From: Gordonia jinghuaiqii | GTDB lineage: Bacteria > Actinomycetota > Actinomycetes > Mycobacteriales > Mycobacteriaceae | DNA: 64,000 bases | Direction: 5' to 3' | Assembly (NCBI RefSeq): GCF_014041935.1 | Contig: NZ_CP059491.1 | Span: forward strand, 1,302,001-1,366,000 | Shown here: piece after piece, positions 9,039 to 17,000 of the stretch | Numbering within the stretch: the stretch's first letter is position 1 | Layout of the letters: each line of letters opens with the position of its first letter | Made by a program: the position numbers and the translations under genes | Notes under the pieces: generated by a model | The model's input: the letters and a program-made list of their open reading frames with translations, nothing else | Databases searched by the model: none | What the model was told of the DNA's origin: nothing

Positions 9039-9052
9039 TCGAGTACTAGACT
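9039..9052 (+). promoter_or_regulatory. Putative TetR-type operator overlapping the operon B -10 box
   Basis: TCGAGTACTAGA (9039-9050) is a near-perfect palindrome around AGTACT in an AT-richer stretch. TAGACT (9047-9052) fits the TANNNT -10 consensus and overlaps it. The 11-mer TCGAGTACTAG recurs exactly at 55544-55554, between a tetR gene and the ACAD it diverges from. Confidence 0.6.
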
Positions 9053-9059
9053 TTATGGA

Positions 9060-9105
9060 ATGGTGATGGCATGGCTCACAGCATGGTGATGGAATGACTC
9101 CCAGC
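9060..9105 (+). repeat. Imperfect 23-bp tandem duplication over the start codon of operon B
   Basis: Positions 9060-9082 and 9083-9105 match at 20 of 23 bases. The second copy carries the ATG at 9094; the equivalent ATG in the first copy (9071) is out of frame because 23 is not a multiple of three. Confidence 0.8.
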
Positions 9106-10338
9106 GTCGACGAATTCGCCCACGAAGCCCGCGAGTTCCTGGGCTCGCTGACCCGTGATCGTGGCGACGTGACCGCGACCAAGCCGGTCAAGTCGCGGTA
9201 CGCACTGTTCTCCGGATCGACCGACGATGAGCTCGCCGCCGCCCTCGACTACCAGCGCGCGATCTTCGACGCCGGTTTCGGGTGGATCGCCGGCCCCGTC
9301 GAGGATGGTGGAGCCGGCCTGCCGCCGCAGTACGAGCGGGCTTTCGCCAAGGTCGAGCGCGGCTTTCCGATCCCGTCGAAGGGGCCCCTGTCGGTCAGTC
9401 TCGGCATGGTGGCGCCGACGCTGGCGCAGTTCGGTTCACCCGAGGCGAAGTCGAAGTGGCTCAAGGGTTTGCGTCGCGCCGATGTGGTCGGCTGCCAGTT
9501 GTTCAGCGAACCGGCCGCCGGCTCGGACCTGGCGGCGGTGCGGACCAAGGCGACACGCGAGAACGCCGACGGCGACTGGACACTGAACGGACAGAAGGTG
9601 TGGACGTCCGGTGCGCACTATTCGCAGGTCGGCATCGCCCTGACCCGCACCTCGGACGGACCGCGGCACAAGAACCTGACGGCCTTCGCCGTGGACATGA
9701 CCGCCCCCGGCGTCGAGGTCAGGCCGCTGCGCCAGATCACCGGGGCCGCCGACTTCAACGAGGTGTTCCTCACCGACGTCGTCGTCCCGGACGCGCATCG
9801 GCTCGGTGAGGTCGGTGCGGGGTGGCAGGTCGCGATCGCGATGCTGATGCACGAGCGCAACGCGATCGGCGGTTCCTCCAGCGGGGGAAGTGGATTGTTC
9901 CGCATGGACGACCTCGCCGCCTGGATCTCCGATCTGGGCCGGGGCGACGATCCGGTGGTCGTCGAGGCCTTCGCCAAGGTCTACTCGGGTGTCACCTCGG
10001 CGAAGGCCATGCGAGCGCGGGCCGATGCGAACCTCAAGGCCAACGGTGTACCCGGACCCGAGATGTCGCTGGGCAAGCTCGCGCTCACCGCGAACCTCCA
10101 GGCGCTGAGCGACCTGGTGAGCGTGGTCCTGGGGCCGCGGCTGATCGGCGACACCGGTGCCCCGCAGTCGTTCGCCTGGTCCGAACTCGTCCTGAGCGTG
10201 CCGGGAATGCGTATCGGCGGCGGCACCGACGAGATCCACCGCAACACCGTCGCCGAACGATTCCTGGGGCTCCCCAAGGACAAGCAGAAGTACACGCAGA
10301 CACCAATGACACAGACAAGTAGTGACGCAGACAAGTGA
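9094..10338 (+). CDS. Acyl-CoA dehydrogenase, first gene of operon B
   Basis: 414 residues, full-length ACAD. Seen: CQLFSEPAAGSDLAAVRTKA (FAD/substrate loop), VWTSGAHYSQ, and the C-terminal IGGGTDEIHRNTVAERFLGL. A polar 20-residue tail follows the fold. No strong ribosome site precedes ATG 9094 (GGTGAT at 9085), and the start lies in a duplicated 23-bp segment. It likely pairs with the shorter ACAD at 12492 as a heteromeric enzyme. The gene lies about 40 bp behind an operator-like site shared with the tetR locus at 55.5 kb. Confidence 0.9.
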   Translation: MTPSVDEFAHEAREFLGSLTRDRGDVTATKPVKSRYALFSGSTDDELAAALDYQRAIFDAGFGWIAGPVEDGGAGLPPQYERAFAKVERGFPIPSKGPLSVSLGMVAPTLAQFGSPEAKSKWLKGLRRADVVGCQLFSEPAAGSDLAAVRTKATRENADGDWTLNGQKVWTSGAHYSQVGIALTRTSDGPRHKNLTAFAVDMTAPGVEVRPLRQITGAADFNEVFLTDVVVPDAHRLGEVGAGWQVAIAMLMHERNAIGGSSSGGSGLFRMDDLAAWISDLGRGDDPVVVEAFAKVYSGVTSAKAMRARADANLKANGVPGPEMSLGKLALTANLQALSDLVSVVLGPRLIGDTGAPQSFAWSELVLSVPGMRIGGGTDEIHRNTVAERFLGLPKDKQKYTQTPMTQTSSDADK

Positions 10339-10346
10339 GGAAAACC

Positions 10347-11267
10347 ATGGGACATCTCGACGGTAAGACGATCATCGTGACCGGTGCCGCGCGCGGCATC
10401 GGACGTGAGCACGCATTGCTGTTCGCCGCGGAGGGCGCCAGTGTGGTCGTCAACGACCTGGGCGGCGCCCAGGACGGCAGCGGCGCACAGGCCGGCCCGG
10501 CCCAGGACGTGGTCGAGGAGATCAAGGCCGCCGGCGGGCAGGCCGTGGCCAACGGCGACGACGTGTCCGACTCGGCCGGCGCGGCCCGCATCGTGGCGAC
10601 GGCCATCGACACCTTCGGTGGTGTCGACGGCCTGGTCAACAACGCCGGAATCCTGCGCGACCGAGTGCTGGTCAACATCGACGACGACGACTGGGATCTG
10701 GTGCTGCGGGTCAACCTGCGTGGCACCTTCGTGATGACCCGTGAGGTCGCGCGCTACTGGCGCGAGCAGAGCAAGGCCGGCAAGGACACCTCCGGTTCGG
10801 TGGTGAACACGAGCAGCGAGTCGGGTGTCTTCGGCAACCCGGGGCAGACCAACTACTCGGCAGCCAAGTCGGCTGTCGCCACCCTCACGCAGGTCGCCTC
10901 GAAGGAACTGCAGCGCTACGGAGTTCGCGTCAACGCGATCCTGCCGCAGGCCCGCACCCGGCTCACCGAGAGCGCCTTCGGCGATGCGCTGGCAGGCAAG
11001 GAAGGCGAGTTCGACCGTTTCGACCCGGCGAACGTCTCGCCGTTCGTCGGCTATCTGCTGGCTCCGTCCTGCCCGTTGACGGGGGAGGTCTTCCTCGTCG
11101 GCGGTTCGCGCGTGCAGCGCATCGCGCCGTGGACCAAGGATCCCAACTGGAAGCTGATGTCGGAAGGACGCTGGACGCTCGACGCCCTCGACAAGGCCGT
11201 CGCCGAGGCCGGCATCCCCAGCGGCGGAAACAGCTGGACCGCGAACCCGGGAAAGGGCGCCAAATGA
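10347..11267 (+). CDS. SDR-family 3-hydroxyacyl-CoA dehydrogenase
   Basis: 306-residue short-chain dehydrogenase. Seen: the cofactor motif TGAARGIG near residue 13, NNAG, catalytic Ser in NTSSESG and YSAAK with catalytic Tyr/Lys. The insert NDLGGAQDGSG after the second strand resembles peroxisomal multifunctional enzyme 2 and mycobacterial (3R)-hydroxyacyl-CoA dehydrogenases, consistent with the MaoC hydratase next door giving (R)-hydroxy intermediates. ATG 10347 is favoured over GTG 10335 because GAGG lies 6 nt upstream. Its stop overlaps the MaoC ATG by 4 nt. Confidence 0.88.
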   Translation: MGHLDGKTIIVTGAARGIGREHALLFAAEGASVVVNDLGGAQDGSGAQAGPAQDVVEEIKAAGGQAVANGDDVSDSAGAARIVATAIDTFGGVDGLVNNAGILRDRVLVNIDDDDWDLVLRVNLRGTFVMTREVARYWREQSKAGKDTSGSVVNTSSESGVFGNPGQTNYSAAKSAVATLTQVASKELQRYGVRVNAILPQARTRLTESAFGDALAGKEGEFDRFDPANVSPFVGYLLAPSCPLTGEVFLVGGSRVQRIAPWTKDPNWKLMSEGRWTLDALDKAVAEAGIPSGGNSWTANPGKGAK

Positions 11268-12481
11268 CGACCGCGGAGTCGGTGGACAAGACCACCGAGG
11301 CGAAGATGCCCGAAGCCGTCATCACCGACGAGATGGTCGAGTCGATGAAGGCCCGCGCCGGGGTCAACCTGCGCATCGACCATTCGGTCAACAACGAAGA
11401 GGCGACTCGCATCGCGGTGACCAAGTTCACCGGCGGCATCGGCGATGTCAACACGCTGTGGACCGACGCCGAGCAGGCGCAACGCTCGGATTACGGTGCC
11501 CCGGTTGCCCCGCCGTCGTTCGTGATCGGTTGTTTCTCCGGAATCCAGTTCGGCTGGCCGGGACTCGGCGCTTTTCACAACGCGACACAGGCGCACTTCT
11601 ACAAGCCGGTGTACTGGGGTGACACCATCACCGCGACGTGTCGGTACGACGGTTTCACCGGGCCGCGTCCCAGCAAGTTCGCCGGCCAGATGGTGACCGA
11701 TCATTTCGTGAACAGCTACCGCAACCAGCACGACGAGCTGGTCGCCGAGATCAACTGGCAGGTGGTCAATTTCGAGCGCGGTTCGGCGAAGTCGCGGTCG
11801 AAGGAGGCGGGGAAGGACTCGTCGAAGCCCGAGCTGGTGCTGCCGCATCCGTGGCAGGAGGACGAGATCGTCGCCATCGAGCGTCAGGTCCTCGCCGAGA
11901 AGCCGCGCGGCACCGCCCCCCGCTTCTGGGAGGATGTCACCGTCGGCGAGACGATGCAGACCCTCACCAAGGGTCCGATCGGTCTGACCGACGAGGTCGC
12001 CTTCATCGCCGGCGGCGGCACCCCGATCCCGCGTCTGAAGGCGCACGCCGCGGCTCTTGCCGACTACCAGGCGCATCCGGCGTGGTCGTTCCGCGACCCG
12101 GTGATGGGTTCGAGTGAACCGATCTACGCCGTGCACTACAACAAGGCGGCGGCCAACGCGATGGGCGTGGCGTTCCAGTACGACGTCGGGTTCCAGCGGC
12201 AGTGCTGGCAGACCCAGCTCCTGACCAACTGGATCGGCGACAACGGCTGGGTGGCCGACTGCAGCTCGGAGTACCGCGGCTTCGTCTACCTGTCCGACGT
12301 CATCACCCTCGGCGGTGAGGTCACCGGCAAGGAGATCACCTCCGACGGCGAACACGTCGTGCATCTGACCACCTTCGCGACCAACCAGCGCGGGGCGAAT
12401 GTGATGCCCGGAACCGCGACCGTTGCCCTCCCGTCTGCCGAAGGTGTGTCTCCCGTGGCCCGCCGGGCACGGAAAGCGTAA
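11264..12481 (+). CDS. MaoC-family double-hotdog enoyl-CoA hydratase
   Basis: 405 residues made of two hotdog-like halves: an N-terminal FAS1-type dehydratase domain (about 20-170, with DYGAPVAPPSFVIG) and a C-terminal MaoC-type domain (about 210-390, with RFWEDVTVGETM). It would hydrate trans-2-enoyl-CoA to the 3-hydroxyacyl-CoA that the upstream SDR oxidises. ATG 11264 overlaps the SDR stop. Two-domain MaoC proteins of this length accept bulky acyl-CoAs in steroid and terpenoid catabolism, but the substrate here is unknown. A short charged linker (KSRSKEAGKDSSK) joins the halves. Confidence 0.85.
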   Translation: MTTAESVDKTTEAKMPEAVITDEMVESMKARAGVNLRIDHSVNNEEATRIAVTKFTGGIGDVNTLWTDAEQAQRSDYGAPVAPPSFVIGCFSGIQFGWPGLGAFHNATQAHFYKPVYWGDTITATCRYDGFTGPRPSKFAGQMVTDHFVNSYRNQHDELVAEINWQVVNFERGSAKSRSKEAGKDSSKPELVLPHPWQEDEIVAIERQVLAEKPRGTAPRFWEDVTVGETMQTLTKGPIGLTDEVAFIAGGGTPIPRLKAHAAALADYQAHPAWSFRDPVMGSSEPIYAVHYNKAAANAMGVAFQYDVGFQRQCWQTQLLTNWIGDNGWVADCSSEYRGFVYLSDVITLGGEVTGKEITSDGEHVVHLTTFATNQRGANVMPGTATVALPSAEGVSPVARRARKA

Positions 12482-12491
12482 GGAAAAGTAC

Positions 12492-13625
12492 ATGGCACTC
12501 GACGCGCAGGAGCGTTCGGCGCTGGCCGAAGCCGTCCGCGATGCCTCGGCATCGGGTCCGCGGGACCACCTCGACGATCACGGGAAACCCCGCCGTGACG
12601 AACGGTTGTGGAAGCTCCTGGTCGATCAGATGGGTCTCGGTGGCCTGGTCGTCGCCGAGGGGTCGGAGTCCGACGAGGACTCCGCGGGCATCGCCGAGAT
12701 GGCGCTCGTCTGTGAGGAACTCGCCCGCAACCTGGCGGTGGTGCCGGCCCTCTCGACTCTCGGGATGGCCGGTTCGCTCCTGCGCGTCGTGGCCACTGGC
12801 GAGGCGGAGGCCCTGCTGTCGCGGGCGGCGGCCAATGAGGTGGCGATCGCCGTCGGCTGGCCGGATGCGGGCTCCACCCGGGTCGTCGCCGCGCTCACCG
12901 GTTCGGGCCGCACCGACCCGGGCAGCACGATCACCGTCGACGGTCAGGTGGACTTCGTCCTCGACGGGTCGGATACCGACGTCCTGCTCGTGCCGGTGCG
13001 GGTCGGCGACACCGAGGTCGTCGTGGCCGTGGACACCGGTGCCCAGGGCCTGGCCGTCACGGCGATGACCGGTCTGGATCTGACGCGGGGGCTGGCATCG
13101 TTCGCATTCACCGGATGCCCGGCCACCGTCGTCGGACCCGCGTCGAATCTGGCGTCGGCTCTGGACATCTCGCTGATCCTGATCGCCGCCGAACAGATCG
13201 GTGTCGCCCAGCACTGCCACGACGCGGCGGTCGCCTGGGCCAAGGAACGCATCCAGTTCGATCGTCCGATCGGACAGTTCCAGGCCATCAAGCATCAGCT
13301 CGTCGACCTGCTGATGAAGCTCGAACTCGGCCGGTCGGCACTCGATGTCGCGGTCGCTGCGGCCGATGCCCATCTGGAGAGTCCGGACGAGGAGACCGCC
13401 CGCGCCCTGTCGGTCGCGGCGAGCACCGCCAAAGCCGCCTGCGGTGACGCCGCGGTCATCATCGCCGACCAGTCGTTGCACATCCTCGGCGGTATCGGGT
13501 TCACCTGGGAACATGACGCCCACCTGTATCTGCGGCGCGCCAAGGTACTCGAGGTCTATCTCGGGACCCCGGGCGCCCATCGCGCACGTTTCGCCACCCG
13601 ACTGCTGGAGGATGCAAGCCGATGA
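12492..13625 (+). CDS. Acyl-CoA dehydrogenase, partner-type subunit
   Basis: 377 residues. The C-terminal helical domain is clear: RIQFDRPIGQFQAIKHQLVD and GGIGFTWEHDAHLYLRRAK. The N-terminal half lacks the SEPxAGSD loop and is enriched in short Ala/Val strands, the pattern of non-FAD-contacting partner subunits. ATG 12492 follows AAGGAAAAGTAC. The closest relative in the window by motif is the short ACAD at 1618. The next gene's ATG overlaps its stop by 4 nt (ATGA), so translation is probably coupled. Confidence 0.87.
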   Translation: MALDAQERSALAEAVRDASASGPRDHLDDHGKPRRDERLWKLLVDQMGLGGLVVAEGSESDEDSAGIAEMALVCEELARNLAVVPALSTLGMAGSLLRVVATGEAEALLSRAAANEVAIAVGWPDAGSTRVVAALTGSGRTDPGSTITVDGQVDFVLDGSDTDVLLVPVRVGDTEVVVAVDTGAQGLAVTAMTGLDLTRGLASFAFTGCPATVVGPASNLASALDISLILIAAEQIGVAQHCHDAAVAWAKERIQFDRPIGQFQAIKHQLVDLLMKLELGRSALDVAVAAADAHLESPDEETARALSVAASTAKAACGDAAVIIADQSLHILGGIGFTWEHDAHLYLRRAKVLEVYLGTPGAHRARFATRLLEDASR

Positions 13626-14425
13626 CCGCGGCACAGACAACTTCGTCGACCACCTCGGAGCCGGAAGTGCTTCTCGAGGTGAGTGATTCGGGCGTCGCCA
13701 CCCTGACGCTGAACCGGCCGAAGCGTAAGAACGGCCTGAACAAGGCGATGGTCGATCAGGCCATCGCCGCACTGGAGACCATCTGGGGCGACGACCGGTG
13801 CCGGGTGGTGGTACTCACCGGAGCCGGAACGTCGTTCTGTTCGGGAATGGACTTGTCCGAGCGGATCCTGCCCGACGAGATGACGTTCATGCGACGGGTG
13901 GGGCATCTGTGCACGGTCATCCACGACCTCCCGTTGCCGGTGATCTCGAAGGTGCGTGGGGGTGCGGTCGGCTACGGCGCCAATCTCGCGCTGTGCGCGG
14001 ACCTGGTGGTGGCGAGTGACACCGCGGTCTTCGGTGAGATCTTCGCCGAGCGCGGACTGTCCATCGACGGTGGCGGCTCCTGGCTCGTGCCGCGGCTGGT
14101 GGGCCTCGGGCGCGCCAAGGAGATCATGTTTCTCGCCGCCCGCGTGAGTGGTCCCGAGGCGGCGGAGATGTGCCTGGTCAACCGGTGCGTCCCCGATGCG
14201 GATCTCGACGGATTCGTCGACGACTGGTCCGCGCGGCTCGCCGACGGTCCGCGACGCGCGTTGTCGGTCATCAAACAGCAACTGAACGCGTCCTTCGAGC
14301 GTTCGTTCGCCGACGCCATCGAATCCGAGGCGGTGGGACAGGCGCTCTCGTTCCGGTCCAAGGAATCGCGCGAAGGGGCCAAGGCCTTCTTCGAGAAGCG
14401 CGTTCCCGACTTCCGGTCCTGCTGA
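13622..14425 (+). CDS. Enoyl-CoA hydratase/isomerase (crotonase fold)
   Basis: 267 residues. Seen: CSGMDLSE and GGAVGYGANLALCADLV (oxyanion hole), and FGEIFAERGLSIDGGGSWLVP, where an acidic residue sits in the SIDGGGSW context that is common in isomerase-like members such as PaaG. So a double-bond isomerase is as likely as a hydratase. It overlaps the upstream ACAD by 4 nt and precedes the fused kinase gene by 16 bp with a GAAGGAG ribosome site between. Confidence 0.88.
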   Translation: MTAAQTTSSTTSEPEVLLEVSDSGVATLTLNRPKRKNGLNKAMVDQAIAALETIWGDDRCRVVVLTGAGTSFCSGMDLSERILPDEMTFMRRVGHLCTVIHDLPLPVISKVRGGAVGYGANLALCADLVVASDTAVFGEIFAERGLSIDGGGSWLVPRLVGLGRAKEIMFLAARVSGPEAAEMCLVNRCVPDADLDGFVDDWSARLADGPRRALSVIKQQLNASFERSFADAIESEAVGQALSFRSKESREGAKAFFEKRVPDFRSC

Positions 14426-14441
14426 GAAGGAGCGATCGACG

Positions 14442-15857
14442 ATGTCCATCAGTGAGCGTGCCGTTGACCCCGACTGCACCGCAGACGAATTGGTCACCGT
14501 ACGTGCTGTGCGCGAGGCCATCCACGCCGAGATCGCGGCCGGGGCCGGCGCCGCGGAGACGATTCTCGCCTCCGCCGTCCCGTTGTTCCATCGGGCGCTG
14601 GAAGAGGACCTTCGGCCCGAACGCCGGGTGGCCCATCGCACCCGTGTGGCGGAAGCGTTGTCGGCGTTCGGCTTCGACCCCGACGCCGGTGCCGATCCGT
14701 ACTGCGGAGTCGTCGAGCGGGTCGCGTCGATCGCGACCGATCCCGCATCCTCCGCGGTGAGGATGCTGCTGGAATCGCTGGTCGCCGCCGATCTCCCCGG
14801 CGCCGGACGCACCATCGAAGCCGATGGGCCCGCCGCCGGTGAGTCCGAGGGCAATTCGCTCGGGGAGGAGCTGACCTCGGCGATCCGGCCCGACGCAGTG
14901 CGAACCTATCTCGCCGCACGTCTCGGACGAGACGTGCGTGTGCGGTCGGTGAAGCAGCTCGCCGGCGGCCTGTCCAAGAAGACCACCCTGCTCACGATCG
15001 ACGGCGATGCCGCGGCGCCGGAAGAGATCGTGTTGCGGCAGGTCGCGCCGGGACGCGACGCCCACACACTCATCGACGAGTTCGCCGTCGTCGGCCACGT
15101 CTTCGGCCATGGCGTCGCGGTACCCGAGCCGCTGTGGCTGGAGCCCCAGGACAATGCCCTGGGCGGACCGTTCTTCGCGACCCGCCGAGCCCGCGGGGCC
15201 AATGTGGGCGACGTCTTCGGGCCGGACCCGGGCACCACGCCGAAGGCCGCGGAAGCCCTGGCGCGGGAGCTGGGCAACCTGCATGCGCTAGCGATCGACG
15301 GCGCGGTGCCGACACCGGTGCCCCCGATGGCCACTCGCGGCGAGATCCTGGACGCCATCGACGAGCAACGTCGACTGGTGCGCGGCGTGGAGCGCGCCAT
15401 CGGTATCGATGCCGCGCCGCTTGGCTCGCTGTTGTTCGAATGGCTGGCGGCAAATGCGCCGACGGGGGTCGAGACACCGGTGCTCCTGCACGGGGACCCG
15501 GGATTCCACAACATCCTCCTCGACGGTGAGGAACTCACCGCGATGCTGGACTGGGAGCGCGCCCGAATCGGCGATCCGGCACAGGATCTCGCGTACGTCC
15601 GGCCCGCGGTCGAGAACATCTTCGAGTGGGAGGACTTCCTGCGAATCTACTGTGAGGCCGGTGGCCGACGCCCGACCGACCAGCAGCTGGCCTACTACGC
15701 CGTCTGGCACGATGCCTGGCGATTCGTCGGCTCCTACCGTGGTCTCGGGCGCCTGGTGAGCGAACCACGAACGCTCCTCGACGCGCTCCTGGGGTTGGAC
15801 TATGCGCCCCGCTACCTGCGGGGCGGACTGGAGAAGGCATTCGAGGTGGCCCTGTGA
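14442..15857 (+). CDS. APH-family kinase with N-terminal helical domain (fused LvaAB-like candidate)
   Basis: 471 residues, about 135 longer than the kinase at 7481. Residues 1-125 form an extra helical region (VRAVREAIHAEIAAG, RTRVAEALSAFGF, SSAVRMLLESLVAADL). Residues 145-471 are the APH kinase: QLAGGLSKKTTLL, catalytic loop LLHGDPGFHNILLDGE, metal site AMLDWERARIGDPAQDLAYV. In operon A the kinase and a small helical protein are separate but translationally coupled; here they look fused. Direct sequence similarity between the two helical parts is weak by eye. The likely substrate is a hydroxyacyl-CoA made by this operon. Confidence 0.82.
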   Translation: MSISERAVDPDCTADELVTVRAVREAIHAEIAAGAGAAETILASAVPLFHRALEEDLRPERRVAHRTRVAEALSAFGFDPDAGADPYCGVVERVASIATDPASSAVRMLLESLVAADLPGAGRTIEADGPAAGESEGNSLGEELTSAIRPDAVRTYLAARLGRDVRVRSVKQLAGGLSKKTTLLTIDGDAAAPEEIVLRQVAPGRDAHTLIDEFAVVGHVFGHGVAVPEPLWLEPQDNALGGPFFATRRARGANVGDVFGPDPGTTPKAAEALARELGNLHALAIDGAVPTPVPPMATRGEILDAIDEQRRLVRGVERAIGIDAAPLGSLLFEWLAANAPTGVETPVLLHGDPGFHNILLDGEELTAMLDWERARIGDPAQDLAYVRPAVENIFEWEDFLRIYCEAGGRRPTDQQLAYYAVWHDAWRFVGSYRGLGRLVSEPRTLLDALLGLDYAPRYLRGGLEKAFEVAL

Positions 15858-16963
15858 ACACCCGCGCACTGCACCCGCTCGACGAGACGCTGATGCACCA
15901 GGTTCCCTGGCCGTTCGGCTTCGCCGGCACCTCCGATCCCCGGTTCTACGATCGGTACTGGTTCGCCGGGGTCGACCCCGCCGGCGGCGCCGGATTCATC
16001 TCCGGCATGGCGCTGTACAAGAACATGGGGGTCTGCGACGGATACGGTGCGGTTCAACGCGCCGGGCGGCAACACAATTCACGATGGTCGAGGCCGTTGG
16101 TCACCGAGACCGCGCAGGCCACCGTCGGGGACCTCGGGGTGGAGATCATCGAGCCCTACCGCAAGGTGCGTGTCTGTTGGTCAGGCGAATCCTCGCCACT
16201 TGCAGCCGAACTCGTGTTCACCGCGGCATTCGGTCCCTACACCGAGGAGCACTACCTCGACGCCAGTACCGGCCGGATCGGCCAGGAGATCACCCGGTAC
16301 AACCAGATCGGGCGCTGGGACGGATGGCTCGCGGTCGATGGTGACCGGCTGACCGTCGACGACTGGTGGGCGGTGCGCGATCATTCGTGGGGTGTCCGCC
16401 CGGGCGTGGGGGGCATCGACCGGTCGGTGGCCGACCCGGCAGCACGCGCATCGGCGCCGATGATGCACACGGTGTTGTATGCGGCCACCGCGGACAGCTG
16501 TATCTGCGTGTCCCGGCGCGAGAATCAACGCGGACAGGTCACCTATCTCGACGGCGAGGTCATCGGTGCCGACGGTCGGCGTTCCACCGTGGTGATCGCC
16601 GATGTGACGCCGGAGTTCGTGCCCGGAACCCGGACATACCGATCGGTGCGGATGGTCGTCGAATCCGAGGCGGGCACCCGCCACGAGATCGTCGCGACAC
16701 CGCTGCTCGACCCGTGGGCCTACGCGGGGACCGGATACGACGGCGGTTACGCCGACGGGCGCGGCCTCGGAGTGCCGCGCGGCGAGCTCGTCGAACACGA
16801 TGTCTACGATCTCGTCGCACCCGAGTCCGTGCTGCTCGACGGTGCGCCGACCCCGAGCGGTCACCGCGAACAGTTCGCGCGGATCGTCGTCGACGGTGTC
16901 GAGACCACCGGGTACTGCACCGTCATGACGCGCGGTTCGTTGCCGCACCGCGGGGTGGGCTGA
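15854..16963 (+). CDS. CrtC/AttH-like protein, paralogue of the 6355 gene
   Basis: 369 residues; starts at GTG 15854 overlapping the kinase stop by 4 nt. It shares with the 6355 protein the N-terminal LHPLDETLMHQ / FLSPADEYFTHQ region, a DPxxxxRYW segment, and the WWAVRDHSWGVRP core. No signal peptide or transmembrane helix. Both copies are adjacent to an APH kinase but in swapped order, so the association is conserved while gene order is not. Function not established; see the paralogue for possibilities. Confidence 0.7.
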   Translation: MNTRALHPLDETLMHQVPWPFGFAGTSDPRFYDRYWFAGVDPAGGAGFISGMALYKNMGVCDGYGAVQRAGRQHNSRWSRPLVTETAQATVGDLGVEIIEPYRKVRVCWSGESSPLAAELVFTAAFGPYTEEHYLDASTGRIGQEITRYNQIGRWDGWLAVDGDRLTVDDWWAVRDHSWGVRPGVGGIDRSVADPAARASAPMMHTVLYAATADSCICVSRRENQRGQVTYLDGEVIGADGRRSTVVIADVTPEFVPGTRTYRSVRMVVESEAGTRHEIVATPLLDPWAYAGTGYDGGYADGRGLGVPRGELVEHDVYDLVAPESVLLDGAPTPSGHREQFARIVVDGVETTGYCTVMTRGSLPHRGVG

Positions 16964-16987
16964 CCGGCCGACGAGCCCCCTGCGGCG

Positions 16988-16993
16988 TAGGTT
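16988..16993 (+). promoter_or_regulatory. -10 box of a leaderless promoter for the LLM gene
   Basis: TAGGTT matches TANNNT and ends 7 nt before ATG 17001, which places the transcription start at or next to the A of the ATG. No ribosome site is present. Confidence 0.6.
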
Positions 16994-17000
16994 GGACGAC

